From assembly GCA_963809925.1 (NCBI GenBank), contig CAWELH010000002.1:186001-250000 (forward strand): a stretch of DNA of 64,000 nt. The letters run 5' to 3'. Under the pieces are notes generated by a model. That model was not told the DNA's origin and did no database searches. It was given only the letters and a program-made list of their open reading frames with translations. A program made the translations under genes and the position numbers. The stretch comes from DASQZK01 sp963809925. Its GTDB lineage: Bacteria; Bacteroidota; Bacteroidia; Bacteroidales; GCA-2748055. Positions within the stretch are counted from its first letter, which is position 1. Every line of letters begins with the position of its first letter. Below are positions 35,502 through 44,688 of this stretch, piece after piece.

Positions 35502-36806
35502 ATGGATGAGAATCTGGAAGCCATTACCACGGCTGAATTAAAGTCGTTTATCGCTGATAGCAAAGGTACAATTATCGATGTGAGACCTGTGGACGCTTAC
35601 AACGGATGGTGCCTAATGGATGAAAAACGTGGAGGACATTTACCTGGTGCAAGAAGTCTGCCCGTAAAATGGACAAATTATCTTGACTGGATTGAAATTG
35701 TGAGGTCAAAAGGGTTAATGCCCGAAGATCATCTTGTACTTTACGGATATACGGGGATTGAAGCCGTCGAAGTTGCATTGATGCTACAGCGTGCAGGCTA
35801 CGAGAGTATCAGGATATACAAGGATTTTTCAGAATGGTCGGATGATCCGGAATTGCCAATGGAGCGGCTTGAAAGGTACCAATCACTTGTCTATCCGGAA
35901 TGGATAAACAATCTGATCGCCGGAGAGAAACCTCCTTTTTACAGTAACGATAAATATGTGATCTGCCATGCGCACTACCGGAACCGCGATGCCTATCTAC
36001 AGGGTCACATCCCTGGAGCCATAGATATTGACACCCTGGCGCTGGAATCACCCGAAACCTGGAACAGGCGGAGTCCTGAAGAATTAAAACATGCACTGGA
36101 ACAACATGGGATTACATCAGATACAACGGTGATCCTTTACGGCCGCTTTATGTACCCTGATAATCATGATCCTTTTCCGGGAAGTGCCGCGGGACATTTG
36201 GGCGCCATGCGTTGTGCCTTCATCATGAAGTATGCAGGGGTGACGGATGTAAGAGTCCTGAACGGTGGATTTCAATCTTGGAAGGATGCCGGCTTTGAAA
36301 TTAGTACCAATGATGTACCGAAAATACCAGTGCATCATTTTGGTTCAAATATTCCCGCACATCCGGAACTTGCCGTTGATCTGGCGGAAGCAAAGGAACT
36401 GCTCGCCTCGGATGAAGGTGACCTCGTTTGTGTAAGAAGCTGGCCGGAATATATCGGGGAGGTAAGTGGTTATAATTACATTGAAAAGAAAGGTCGCATA
36501 CCGGGCGCCATCTTCGGTAACTGCGGTATGGACGCTTATCATATGGAGAACTACCGCAACCTCGACCACACTACAAGAGAAGCAAATGAGATCAAAGATA
36601 TGTGGCTGGAAGCGGGCATTCGTCCAGAAAAACATCTTGCCTTTTACTGCGGTACCGGATGGCGTGGCAGTGAGGCTTTCTTTAATGCATGGCTGATGGG
36701 TTGGCCCAGGGTTTCCGTATTTGACGGCGGGTGGTTCGAATGGAGTAACGATCCGTCGAATCCGGTGGAGACAGGAGAGCCTGTGGGGGAGAGAGTGATG
36801 AAGTGA
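35502..36806 (+). CDS. Triple rhodanese-domain sulfurtransferase
   Basis: 434 residues, three rhodanese repeats at about 5-110, 135-280 and 295-425. Each keeps the repeat start (IIDVRP, YVICHA, LVCVRS), a GHLPGA/GHIPGA/GRIPGA signature and a final GGxxxW. Only the third has the active-site cysteine, C383 in FYCGTGWRG. The equivalent loops of the first (LYGYTG) and second (LYGRFM) lack Cys. Sulfur transfer would use the third domain with the others as structural or partner-binding units. No signal peptide. The last residues (PVGERVMK) are encoded inside a repeat element, so the native C-terminus may have been altered. Confidence 0.87.
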   Translation: MDENLEAITTAELKSFIADSKGTIIDVRPVDAYNGWCLMDEKRGGHLPGARSLPVKWTNYLDWIEIVRSKGLMPEDHLVLYGYTGIEAVEVALMLQRAGYESIRIYKDFSEWSDDPELPMERLERYQSLVYPEWINNLIAGEKPPFYSNDKYVICHAHYRNRDAYLQGHIPGAIDIDTLALESPETWNRRSPEELKHALEQHGITSDTTVILYGRFMYPDNHDPFPGSAAGHLGAMRCAFIMKYAGVTDVRVLNGGFQSWKDAGFEISTNDVPKIPVHHFGSNIPAHPELAVDLAEAKELLASDEGDLVCVRSWPEYIGEVSGYNYIEKKGRIPGAIFGNCGMDAYHMENYRNLDHTTREANEIKDMWLEAGIRPEKHLAFYCGTGWRGSEAFFNAWLMGWPRVSVFDGGWFEWSNDPSNPVETGEPVGERVMK

Positions 36807-36808
36807 GG

Positions 36809-36856
36809 GAGTTATGGAGTTAGGAAGTTAGGAAGTTAGGAAGTTAGGAAGTTATG
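36809..36856 (+). repeat. Tandem octamer array (A/G)AGTTAGG, six units
   Basis: Six consecutive 8-base units, GAGTTATG, GAGTTAGG, three of AAGTTAGG, and AAGTTATG, begin 3 bases after the rhodanese stop codon. They are the inverse of the array at 37691-37737. Confidence 0.85.
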
Positions 36857-36954
36857 GATATAGATAATGGATTGCTATACAACGATTTACTTCATCTTTA
36901 AACGTTGGACATGAAACCTGAAACTGACATAGATTGTAACCTATGCTTTTGCTT

Positions 36955-36984
36955 ATGGTCCGGGAAGAATTTTATTCGGACCAT
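36955..36984. repeat. Perfect 8-bp inverted repeat
   Basis: ATGGTCCG at 36955-36962 and CGGACCAT at 36977-36984, loop of 14. It is the first of several hairpin-forming stretches in this non-coding element; another imperfect one is GCATCCCT/AGGGTGC at 37054-37070. Confidence 0.7.
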
Positions 36985-37336
36985 CCCCTACCGCGGAACG
37001 GTATAAATATAGTAGCCACAGAATCGCCCATGGAAATAATGGCGATGCTACCCGCATCCCTGGAGGGTGCGCCAATTTGCCGCATGTGTAAACGCTTTTT
37101 TTTCATGCGATTTGACATTAATCGGTCCCTGGGAACACTATGTAACCCTTTCCTGGGCGCAGGCAATTGGGGGTGTGCCAACCATGGTCGTTACCGTGGC
37201 TATCATTTGGTTGCCGTCCCAAGGTTCGGCTGGTACAAGACTGAATATCTGTCATTTATGACGAAGATCCACAATATTGAACAGACCCACTCTCTCTATC
37301 ACCTCTCTCACTCATCACCCCATCACTTCTTATTTA

Positions 37337-37437
37337 GTGATTTGGTGATTTGGTGATTTGGTGATTTGGTGATTTGGTGATTTGGTGATTTGGTGATTTG
37401 GTGATTTGGTGATTTGGTGATTTGGTGATTTGGTGAT
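37337..37437 (+). repeat. Tandem octamer array GTGATTTG, 12.6 copies
   Basis: Twelve perfect copies of GTGATTTG followed by GTGAT, 101 bases without a mismatch. Perfect identity implies recent expansion or ongoing slippage. The unit recurs singly near 37561-37570. It is not a CRISPR array: there are no spacers. Confidence 0.95.
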
Positions 37438-37690
37438 CCTCCTTCGCTTAAGCTACGGTGGACGCGGTTTGGTGAATTAGGGATGAATATAAGAACTCGA
37501 TATTTTGAACCACATAAGGCACATAAGATCACATAAGTCTAGAGTCCTCATCACTTATTATTTGGTGATTTGGGGATGAATTTAAGAACATTTACCAATC
37601 CCATGGGCAAAACCATGGCTATTATTGGTGAATGCCTCCGGCATGGAAGAAGGGTTTCTACAAACACCTCTCACGCTCTCCCCATCACTT

Positions 37691-37737
37691 CCTAACTTCC
37701 AACTTCCTAACTTCCTAACTTCCTAACTTCCTAACTT
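37691..37737 (-). repeat. Tandem octamer array CCTAACTT, six units
   Basis: Five CCTAACTT units and one 7-base variant (CCAACTT), ending just 3' of the sulfatase stop codon. It is the reverse complement of the array at 36809-36856. Confidence 0.85.
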
Positions 37738-37740
37738 CCC

Positions 37741-39216
37741 TCACTCTCCCCCACCCCCGGACCGTTTCAACGGAAAATATTTATTCGGCACCCGTGCCGT
37801 TCCCATGATCCGCTCCATTTCTTTTACGATATCAGGGTAATCAAAGGCCACATTGTAATTTTCAACCGGATCTTTTTTAAGATTATACAATTCCGCGGGG
37901 CGGTCCGGATCATGGCGAACAGCCTTCCAGTCTCCCTTCCGTACAGCCTGATCGGAGTATTTATTTTCGTGAAATTCCCAGTAATAGTATGGATGTTGTC
38001 GCTGTGATGCGGTATCACCTGTAAGGGTAGGCATCAATGAGTAACCTTCCCCTGGCACATCGTTGATATTTACGCCGGCCATTTCGGCAACGGTTGGCAG
38101 GATGTCCCAGAAGGCACCAATTTGCATCGACACCTGTCCGGCCCTGATCATGGCAGGCCACTTAACGATGAAAGGAATGCGTATGCCACCTTCATAAACA
38201 TCTCTTTTTATCCCTCTGTATTCGCCGTTGCTGTTGAAATAGTAAGGGTTATTTCCCCCCTCCTTATGAGGTCCGTTATCGCTACTGAACATCACTACTG
38301 TATTTTCATCCAGCCCGAGTTCCTTTAGTGTTGCAAGGATTTTGTTCACGTCATTATCGATATGTGTGATCACAGATGCAAATGCAGCCTCAGGATAGGC
38401 CTGTGAATGATAGACGCCTAGGCTGTCAATACCATTTCCCCCCTCCGTACCCATTACAAACGGGGTTTCTTTGAACCTGCCTTTAAATTGATCCCAAATG
38501 GAATCTTCAGGAACGAGCATTTCGGCATGGGGTGTTACAAAGGCCAGGTAAAGAAAAAACGGTTTGGTTCCTGCTTTCCTGATGTATTGAATAGCTTCAG
38601 AAGTGAAGATATCGTTGGAGTAACGCCCACGCCGTCCATCTGCGTTTTCGGTGATCATCTCTTTTCGTCCGTCTCTGAAGAGGTAATCGGGGAACTGCAT
38701 ATGGGCATGAGCCTGGTTAAGGTAACCATAATAGGTATCGAAGCCTTTCCGATCAGGTTCTCCTGTAGTGCCGTTCATACCGAGTCCCCATTTCCCGATC
38801 AGGGTTGTCTGGTACCCTGCTCTTTTAAGCACTTCGGCAATGGTCATGTCCTGTGGTCGAAGCTCGAGTTCGCCCCCAAAGCCGTTTGGTCCGGTTTCAT
38901 AGTTCCCTCTCACACGGCAGTGACCCGGATCGCGGCCTGTCATCAGCGATGCCCTTGATGGTGCACAAACCGGGCTTCCGGCATAGAACTGAGTAAAGCG
39001 GATACCTTCGGCAGCCATCCTGTCAATATTTGGTGTTTTCAATGTCTGCTGACCATAGCATCCCGGATCGCCGTAACCCATATCATCAGTGAGGATAAAA
39101 ATTATGTTTGGATGTGAAGGATTGGCTGTTGTCTGTGCTTGTATCATCTGCCCGGGGAGCAGCCCAACAATCCCGGCGGTGATGAATGCTTTTAGTTGGC
39201 TGAACGTTTGTGGCAT
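37741..39216 (-). CDS. Exported S1-family sulfatase
   Basis: 491 residues with signal peptide (AFITAGIVGLLPGQMIQAQ). The formylglycine motif is C84-A-P-S-R in SPVCAPSRASLMTGR, to be activated by a sulfatase-maturing enzyme not found in this window. Metal ligands D44-D45 lie in LTDDMGYGD, and MFSSDNGPH carries the later Asp-Asn pair. It would remove sulfate esters from the glycan used by this locus. It follows susD but is separated by a terminator and a candidate promoter, so it may be transcribed independently. Its last codons (RSGGGGE) lie within the arm of the repeat element. Confidence 0.93.
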   Translation of the reverse strand: MPQTFSQLKAFITAGIVGLLPGQMIQAQTTANPSHPNIIFILTDDMGYGDPGCYGQQTLKTPNIDRMAAEGIRFTQFYAGSPVCAPSRASLMTGRDPGHCRVRGNYETGPNGFGGELELRPQDMTIAEVLKRAGYQTTLIGKWGLGMNGTTGEPDRKGFDTYYGYLNQAHAHMQFPDYLFRDGRKEMITENADGRRGRYSNDIFTSEAIQYIRKAGTKPFFLYLAFVTPHAEMLVPEDSIWDQFKGRFKETPFVMGTEGGNGIDSLGVYHSQAYPEAAFASVITHIDNDVNKILATLKELGLDENTVVMFSSDNGPHKEGGNNPYYFNSNGEYRGIKRDVYEGGIRIPFIVKWPAMIRAGQVSMQIGAFWDILPTVAEMAGVNINDVPGEGYSLMPTLTGDTASQRQHPYYYWEFHENKYSDQAVRKGDWKAVRHDPDRPAELYNLKKDPVENYNVAFDYPDIVKEMERIMGTARVPNKYFPLKRSGGGGE

Positions 39217-39293
39217 CGAAATATGATTTTAAAAATAGTAAGACCTGTACCGGTTTTAGTCTATTATGAGTACATGCCAGCTGGTGATCAATA

Positions 39294-39301
39294 CAAATTT
39301 A
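39294..39301 (-). promoter_or_regulatory. Candidate -7 box for the sulfatase gene
   Basis: TAAATTTG on the minus strand, a perfect TAnnTTTG, 78 bases upstream of the sulfatase ATG and just downstream of the susD terminator. No good -33 box. Confidence 0.4.
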
Positions 39302-39360
39302 CTAAAAAGTGGCGATATACCTTGGAAAAGCCCATGGATAAGACAGGTAGCGGAAGGAGG

Positions 39361-39400
39361 AAAAAAATCAGCACAGACAAACCTACCGGTGTCTGTGCTG
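39361..39400 (-). terminator. Rho-independent terminator after susD-like gene
   Basis: On the minus strand CAGCACAGAC (39400-39391) pairs perfectly with GTCTGTGCTG (39378-39369) around 12 bases and is followed by ATTTTTTT. It lies 62 bases after the susD-like stop codon, before the sulfatase gene. Confidence 0.8.
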
Positions 39401-39462
39401 AAATTCTCCCCCAACTCTAACTAAACTACTAATCTACTACCTAAAAAAACCTAAAACGACGA

Positions 39463-41025
39463 CTAATAATTTGGGTTATTTGAAGTGATGGCACTGTTCC
39501 TGTCAATTTCATCCTGCGGTAAGGGGAATAACAGGTGTTTATTGACATTGAACTGAACCGGTGAAGCGAGGTTTGTACTAAAATTTTCTTCACTTCCGTC
39601 CCAGCCAGTCAGATCTACATCACCTGCGGCATGCCATCTACGAAGATCGTTCCATCTGTGTCCTTCACCGGCAAGTTCGACAAAACGTTCATCCATGATC
39701 CATTGCATAATGGTAGATGTATTTGTTTCACCTGTTGAAAGGTCAGCAGGTTCACTCCCGTCGCCAATACCTGCTGCAAGAGCCCAATCCCTTGCACGTT
39801 TTCTGACATCGTTCATCTGCTGAATGGCGCCGGAAGGATTTCCGGTTTTCACCATGGCTTCAGCAGCAAGAAGTTTCATATCGGCATAGCGAAAAACACG
39901 TTCATTATTCGCAGAATTTTCAAATGGAACCGTGAGATTGTCGGTGCCTGCAACAGTATATTTCTGAAAGAGTTTACCGCCAAAGCCGTCATCAGCCTTC
40001 AGAAATACGGATATACGAGGATCTGTACCAAAACCATTGAACAGTTTGTCCGTAACGATATACTTGGTCGGTCCCAGGTTCGCTACAAAGGTTCCGTCTT
40101 CCTGCTGTGGCCCTCTGAAAATACTCATGCATTCAACACCTCTCCACGGTCCATCATTATAAAGAAATATGTTATCGATGGCTGTTGGTGTAGAAGCCTG
40201 GATTTCAAACAGTGATTCCATATTGTTTTCTTGATTTGCATCAAAATTATCCAAAAATACAGGGTCCAATCCAACCGTAAATTCAGAAAATACAGTGAGA
40301 GCCTGGGTAAAGTCCGACGCATTATTATTATCAAAATCTCCTTTGAAAACAAGTGCTTTCATTAAAAGTGCACGGGCTGAATTCTTGGTAGCACGTCCCT
40401 TGAATTCAACGGGCCAGGATTCCGGTAAGATGTCCATAGCCTGGGTAGCATCAGTTATTACCTGATCCAGTACTTCCATCATATCACTTTTCGGTGTGTC
40501 GGAACCACTTTGTGAAACAATCCTTTGAACGATCAACGGTACATCGCCATAGGTGGTGAGCAGCAAAAAGTATGCATACGATCTGAGAAATAATGCTTCG
40601 CCTTCCATCAGAGGTATTTCCTCATTGCCATCATAACCCGTGAAATCGACGGTTTCTGTCTTCTCAATCAGTACGTTTGCCCGGGCAATCAACTGATAGA
40701 GATGTGAAAAGTAATATGTTATTCTTGGATTATTTGGATTCAGGCTTGCATCAAATAACTCTTCAGATAGCCTTGCTCCCTGTGTTTCCGTCAGGTCATC
40801 ACCCGGAAGCAACCAAAGACTTGACGGGCATCCGCCTGAAGCATTGTAGAAATAATAATCGTAAAGTTTTGCATATACGATAACCAGATTTTCCCTGAAT
40901 TGCAAGGTTGTCTCGAAAAAGGAAGATTCAGTATTACCGGTTGGTGGCGTATCAAGTCTGTCCTTGTTGCACCCCATCGTAATACCCAAAAATACCAGTA
41001 TAACTGCTATAATATATTTTTTCAT
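39463..41025 (-). CDS. SusD/RagB-family glycan-binding lipoprotein
   Basis: About 520 residues from the ATG at 41025. An upstream ATG at 41049 would overlap the SusC gene and precede a complete lipoprotein signal (IIAVILVFLGITMGC), so 41025 is preferred. After the Cys come the TPR-like helices (YYFSHLYQLIARANVLIE, GEALFLRSYAYFLLLTTYGDVPLI), and the C-terminal RagB signature RFVELAGEGHRWNDLRRW is intact. The protein sits on the cell surface and forms the lid of the SusC transporter. The start lies 10 bases after the SusC stop, so the pair is one transcription unit. Confidence 0.95.
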   Translation of the reverse strand: MKKYIIAVILVFLGITMGCNKDRLDTPPTGNTESSFFETTLQFRENLVIVYAKLYDYYFYNASGGCPSSLWLLPGDDLTETQGARLSEELFDASLNPNNPRITYYFSHLYQLIARANVLIEKTETVDFTGYDGNEEIPLMEGEALFLRSYAYFLLLTTYGDVPLIVQRIVSQSGSDTPKSDMMEVLDQVITDATQAMDILPESWPVEFKGRATKNSARALLMKALVFKGDFDNNNASDFTQALTVFSEFTVGLDPVFLDNFDANQENNMESLFEIQASTPTAIDNIFLYNDGPWRGVECMSIFRGPQQEDGTFVANLGPTKYIVTDKLFNGFGTDPRISVFLKADDGFGGKLFQKYTVAGTDNLTVPFENSANNERVFRYADMKLLAAEAMVKTGNPSGAIQQMNDVRKRARDWALAAGIGDGSEPADLSTGETNTSTIMQWIMDERFVELAGEGHRWNDLRRWHAAGDVDLTGWDGSEENFSTNLASPVQFNVNKHLLFPLPQDEIDRNSAITSNNPNY

Positions 41026-41035
41026 CGCTTTTGAA

Positions 41036-44000
41036 TTAGAATTTAACATTAACTCCGAAGCTCAACGTACGTGGAAGTGGTTTTCTGTCGTTGACAGGAT
41101 CGATTCCTGACCATTTAAAATAATAGAGGTTATACTGTCCTCCTACGTAAAACCTTAGAGAGCTTACCACACCATTGGTTCTTGACAGAATACTGGATGG
41201 AAGTGAGTATCCGAGCTGCCAGTTATTCAACCTGAAAAATGCAGCGCTTTCCACGAATCTGTCAGAATAGCGGTTATTTCCGGCAGGATCGCTAATGACG
41301 GCTCTTGGAATGTCAGTATTTGTGTTCGTCGATGTATATCTGTCCAGAACATCTACGCTATAGTTATTTCCTGCACCATCCATGCGTATTAATTGCTGTC
41401 TAACATCATTGAATTTATCTACGTTTCCTTCACCGTAAAAGCCAAGGTATAAATCCAGACCTTTCCACGAGGCATTCAGGTTGATACCATAAATAAAGGC
41501 AGGAATCGAGTTCCCTATTACCGTCTGATCATATGAATTGATCACACTGTCAGGTGTTGTACTGTAAAACGGTTCGTCCGGAGTTGGATTACCACCAATA
41601 TCTTTGAAATACAAATCACCGGGGGCTACATAATCCACATTTGAAACATTTTCATCCGGATGATTTGCGTAATACTGGTCAATCTCCTGCTGTGAATGGA
41701 ACATCCCGCCAAGCTCATAACCCCAGATAATTCCCAATGAGCGTCCTTCTTCAATACGCGCATAATCGCCGGTCGATGTCGGTTTGTTTTGATAAAGCTT
41801 GGTTACTTCATTTTTCGAGAAGCTGATGTTTGCGGAAATACCATAATGGAAACTACCCTGTGTTTCATTGTATCCTGCAACGATATCGACTCCTGTGTTT
41901 TTAACATCACCAATATTGAGAGATGGCTGATCCAGACCCACCGACAGAGGTATATCCACCAACTGCTGTATGTTGGTTGTTTTTTTATTGTAATACTCCA
42001 TCGTTAGATTAATCTTATTATTGAAGAATACACCATCAAAGCCAATATCCGTGGTTCCCACAACTTCCCATGCAAGCTCAGGATTAGGCAAACCGGTTAC
42101 AGGCCTTGCTCCATACCAGATTCCAATTGGATCACCAGGTCCGGAACCCCATCTGTATGATCCGGAACCTCCAACCCGGGAAAGGTAATAATAACCTCCG
42201 GCAACCGATTCATCATTTCCAGCTTCACCGTAGCCACCTCGTAACTTAAGGTCATTGATAAATTCTACGTTCTGCAGGAAGGGTTCACTGCTAATACGCC
42301 AAGCAACTGTCGTCGAGAAAAAGTTACCCCAGCGGTAATCTTTGTCAAATCCGGAACTCCCGTCGCGACGATATGAAAAATCCGCATAGTATTTTGAACT
42401 ATAATTGTAACTTACCCTGCCAACGTACCCATACCAGTATTTCTCAACGGCTGGTCCGTAAAATGAATTGTTGTTGGACTGATCATTCCCCCAGCCGATC
42501 TTATTTATGTTATTCACGCTTAACAGGTTTGGCGTACTGAGATCCTTAAGATTCCTGGTATGATACTGATCCTGAACAACTCCGGTAAGGGTAAGCCTGT
42601 GGTTCCCAAACTGCCGGTCATAGTTAACAGTAAGGTCTGCCTGGTAATTAAAATTATAGTTGTTCCGGCTTCCAAAGCCACCCAAGGCATTTGCATTGGT
42701 TGGGGAAGCAGTGGTAGGATCAGAGCCCATAAACGAAAAGTCATTGTATTGGTAAATGGACAGTCCGCGCCGTTCCTGAGCTGAATAATCCAGGTTCAAA
42801 CTACCCCTGATCGAAAGACCTTTCAGCGGTTTAATATCAATATAACCATGTCCCATATGCCGTTGAAGCCTGAAATCATTCAGTTCGAGGTTTGCCAGCG
42901 CAAGATAGTTTGACTGGCTACCCTGCCCATATATCTCCCGGGTTTGCCAGTTCGAACGATCCGTTTCCATAACCCTGGCATAACCGGTGGGATCATTCGG
43001 ATCAAATATCGGTTGCCATGGGGACACCGTCGAAAGTTCGACCATATCGGTGCTGTTATTATTACCGACATTCTCCAAGGCAAATTTATAATTAATACCC
43101 GCGGATAACCATTTTGCGATATTGTTGTCTACATTGATAGAAACCGAGTATCTCTCCAGATCATTCCCGATAAAATTGCTCTCCTGATTTTTATATCCAA
43201 CCGACAGATAATAGTTCACTCGTTCATTGGCTCCGGAAATCTTAAAATCATAGGACTGATCCAGTGCATTTTTACGGGTAAGCAGGTCCTGCCAATTGTA
43301 GGTGTCATTGGAACCTATATAGTATGCACTGCTATCCGGATCAAATTGAGGTGAAAATGAAATAAGCCTGGTATCAATGTCACGTCCTCTACCGTACAAT
43401 TCATCTTCAATGGTGATATCCGGATTGAGGTTATTCGCGAACATTTCATAGGTAAGTTTACGATATTGCTCTGTATTAAGCACGTCGAATTGTGGAATGT
43501 TCTGGTATCCCCAGTGTGAATTAAATTCGACGACAGGGGCGCCTGATTTACCCCTCTTTGTTGTGATAAGAATTACACCATTTGCACCCCGGCTACCATA
43601 AATGGCCGCAGCAGAAGCATCTTTAAGCACAGAAATGGATTCAATATCGGAAGGGTTGATAAGCGTCCATAAGTTTGGAGGTGTATCAAGGTTCGGACCC
43701 GAGATAACATCTTCGTTCGCATCATGAGGTGTAGTAATAATTTGTCCATCTATAACATACAAAGGTTGTGAAGTTCCAACGAATGTGCCGATACCTCTGA
43801 CGTAAATCTGAGGCGCTGCATTCGGGTCACCACTAACAGGTACAATTCGTACACCTGCTGTATTTCCCTGGAGTGCAAACTGCGCAGAAGCGGAAGGCAA
43901 TTTATCAATAATATCCGACTGGACACTTGAAATGGAACTTGTAAGGTCCTTTTTACGCCGGGTACCGTATCCGATCACAACGATCTCGTCGAGATTCTGA

Positions 44001-44611
44001 ACATCTTCCGATAAGGTTATGTCGACCTGGGTTCTTCCTGCTATCGGGACCACCTGCTCAAGATAACCCACATAGGAGAATACAAGGGTTGACTGTTGGG
44101 AAGCCACCGCAAGTGTAAAATTACCATTTATATCGGAAATTGTACCGTTGGTTGTACCCTGTTCAACAATGTTAACACCGGGTAACGGTTCATTATTCGA
44201 TGCATCCAAAACCTGTCCTTTGACCGTATTTTGCTGCATTTCCAGATTGTCATTATCCGGTGCCAGAACAATGATCCGGTTCATGAGGGTATAGTTTATG
44301 CCCTTACCTTCAAGGGCAACATCCAATACCTCGGAAACCGGACGATTTTGAGCGTGCATCTGAACCGGCCAGTTAAGATCGATCTGATCATTCTTATAGA
44401 AGATTTTGTACTCACTGCTTTGTTCGATTGCAGCAATGACATCAGCAAATCTTCCATTGTTCAGATCTAAACTAATTTTCGTATCCTGAGAATAAACGGA
44501 CCCATATACCTGAAGCGCCGTAATCACAGATAATAAGGTAGTTAGTTTTATCATCAGTAGTAGTTTGTTAATTTTAGGGTATAATATACCCACACTTGAA
44601 TTTCTTTTCAT
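41036..44611 (-). CDS. SusC/RagA-family TonB-dependent transporter with STN domain
   Basis: 1191 residues. After a signal peptide (ending VYGSVYSQ) comes an STN domain at about 48-115 (ISLDLNNGRFADVIAAIE). Then follow a carboxypeptidase-regulatory-like Ig domain (about 130-205, NTVKGQVLDASNNEPLPGV), a plug with the SusC signature (DEIVVIGYGT, VLKDASAAAIYGSRGANGVI) and the 22-strand barrel. It imports oligosaccharides with TonB energy. The STN domain is the hallmark of transporters that signal to a FecR/ECF-sigma pair, and such a pair lies directly upstream. The leader contains two inverted repeats (separate entries). Confidence 0.96.
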   Translation of the reverse strand: MKRNSSVGILYPKINKLLLMIKLTTLLSVITALQVYGSVYSQDTKISLDLNNGRFADVIAAIEQSSEYKIFYKNDQIDLNWPVQMHAQNRPVSEVLDVALEGKGINYTLMNRIIVLAPDNDNLEMQQNTVKGQVLDASNNEPLPGVNIVEQGTTNGTISDINGNFTLAVASQQSTLVFSYVGYLEQVVPIAGRTQVDITLSEDVQNLDEIVVIGYGTRRKKDLTSSISSVQSDIIDKLPSASAQFALQGNTAGVRIVPVSGDPNAAPQIYVRGIGTFVGTSQPLYVIDGQIITTPHDANEDVISGPNLDTPPNLWTLINPSDIESISVLKDASAAAIYGSRGANGVILITTKRGKSGAPVVEFNSHWGYQNIPQFDVLNTEQYRKLTYEMFANNLNPDITIEDELYGRGRDIDTRLISFSPQFDPDSSAYYIGSNDTYNWQDLLTRKNALDQSYDFKISGANERVNYYLSVGYKNQESNFIGNDLERYSVSINVDNNIAKWLSAGINYKFALENVGNNNSTDMVELSTVSPWQPIFDPNDPTGYARVMETDRSNWQTREIYGQGSQSNYLALANLELNDFRLQRHMGHGYIDIKPLKGLSIRGSLNLDYSAQERRGLSIYQYNDFSFMGSDPTTASPTNANALGGFGSRNNYNFNYQADLTVNYDRQFGNHRLTLTGVVQDQYHTRNLKDLSTPNLLSVNNINKIGWGNDQSNNNSFYGPAVEKYWYGYVGRVSYNYSSKYYADFSYRRDGSSGFDKDYRWGNFFSTTVAWRISSEPFLQNVEFINDLKLRGGYGEAGNDESVAGGYYYLSRVGGSGSYRWGSGPGDPIGIWYGARPVTGLPNPELAWEVVGTTDIGFDGVFFNNKINLTMEYYNKKTTNIQQLVDIPLSVGLDQPSLNIGDVKNTGVDIVAGYNETQGSFHYGISANISFSKNEVTKLYQNKPTSTGDYARIEEGRSLGIIWGYELGGMFHSQQEIDQYYANHPDENVSNVDYVAPGDLYFKDIGGNPTPDEPFYSTTPDSVINSYDQTVIGNSIPAFIYGINLNASWKGLDLYLGFYGEGNVDKFNDVRQQLIRMDGAGNNYSVDVLDRYTSTNTNTDIPRAVISDPAGNNRYSDRFVESAAFFRLNNWQLGYSLPSSILSRTNGVVSSLRFYVGGQYNLYYFKWSGIDPVNDRKPLPRTLSFGVNVKF

Positions 44612-44640
44612 ATTTTTACAGGTGTTAGGTTTTACATTAC

Positions 44641-44674
44641 GTTAATGCAATAGTATTCCACGTCTTGCATTAAC
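44641..44674. repeat. Perfect 10-bp inverted repeat in susC leader
   Basis: GTTAATGCAA and TTGCATTAAC with a 14-base loop, 30 bases upstream of the SusC start. It could be an mRNA leader stem, part of the antisense RNA, or an operator. Confidence 0.8.
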
Positions 44675-44688
44675 AAAAACTTAATTTT

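Larger units (their letters stand above)
36783..37757. repeat. Composite repeat element with inverted octamer arrays
   Basis: Both ends carry related sequence in opposite orientation. The left end has GTGGGGGAGAGAGTGA and then octamers (G/A)AGTTAGG; the right end, read on the minus strand, has GTGGGGGAGAGTGAGGG and then AAGTTAGG octamers. The arms lie at 36783-36856 and 37687-37757. Between them are hairpins, a GTGATTTG octamer array, repeated CCCCATCACTTC motifs and a repeated GGGATGAAT(A/T)TAAGAAC. The arms run over the stop codons of the rhodanese gene and the sulfatase gene. No coding gene is credible inside. It resembles a miniature mobile or REP-like composite; the true borders are unknown. 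Confidence 0.6.

Noticed and set aside
36943..37356. Plus-strand open frame of 137 codons inside the repeat region
   Set aside because: It runs through hairpins and into the octamer array; its translation has no domain and ends in repeat-encoded sequence.
37337..37437. CRISPR array
   Set aside because: The repeats are 8 bases and directly adjacent with no spacers, and no cas gene is present.
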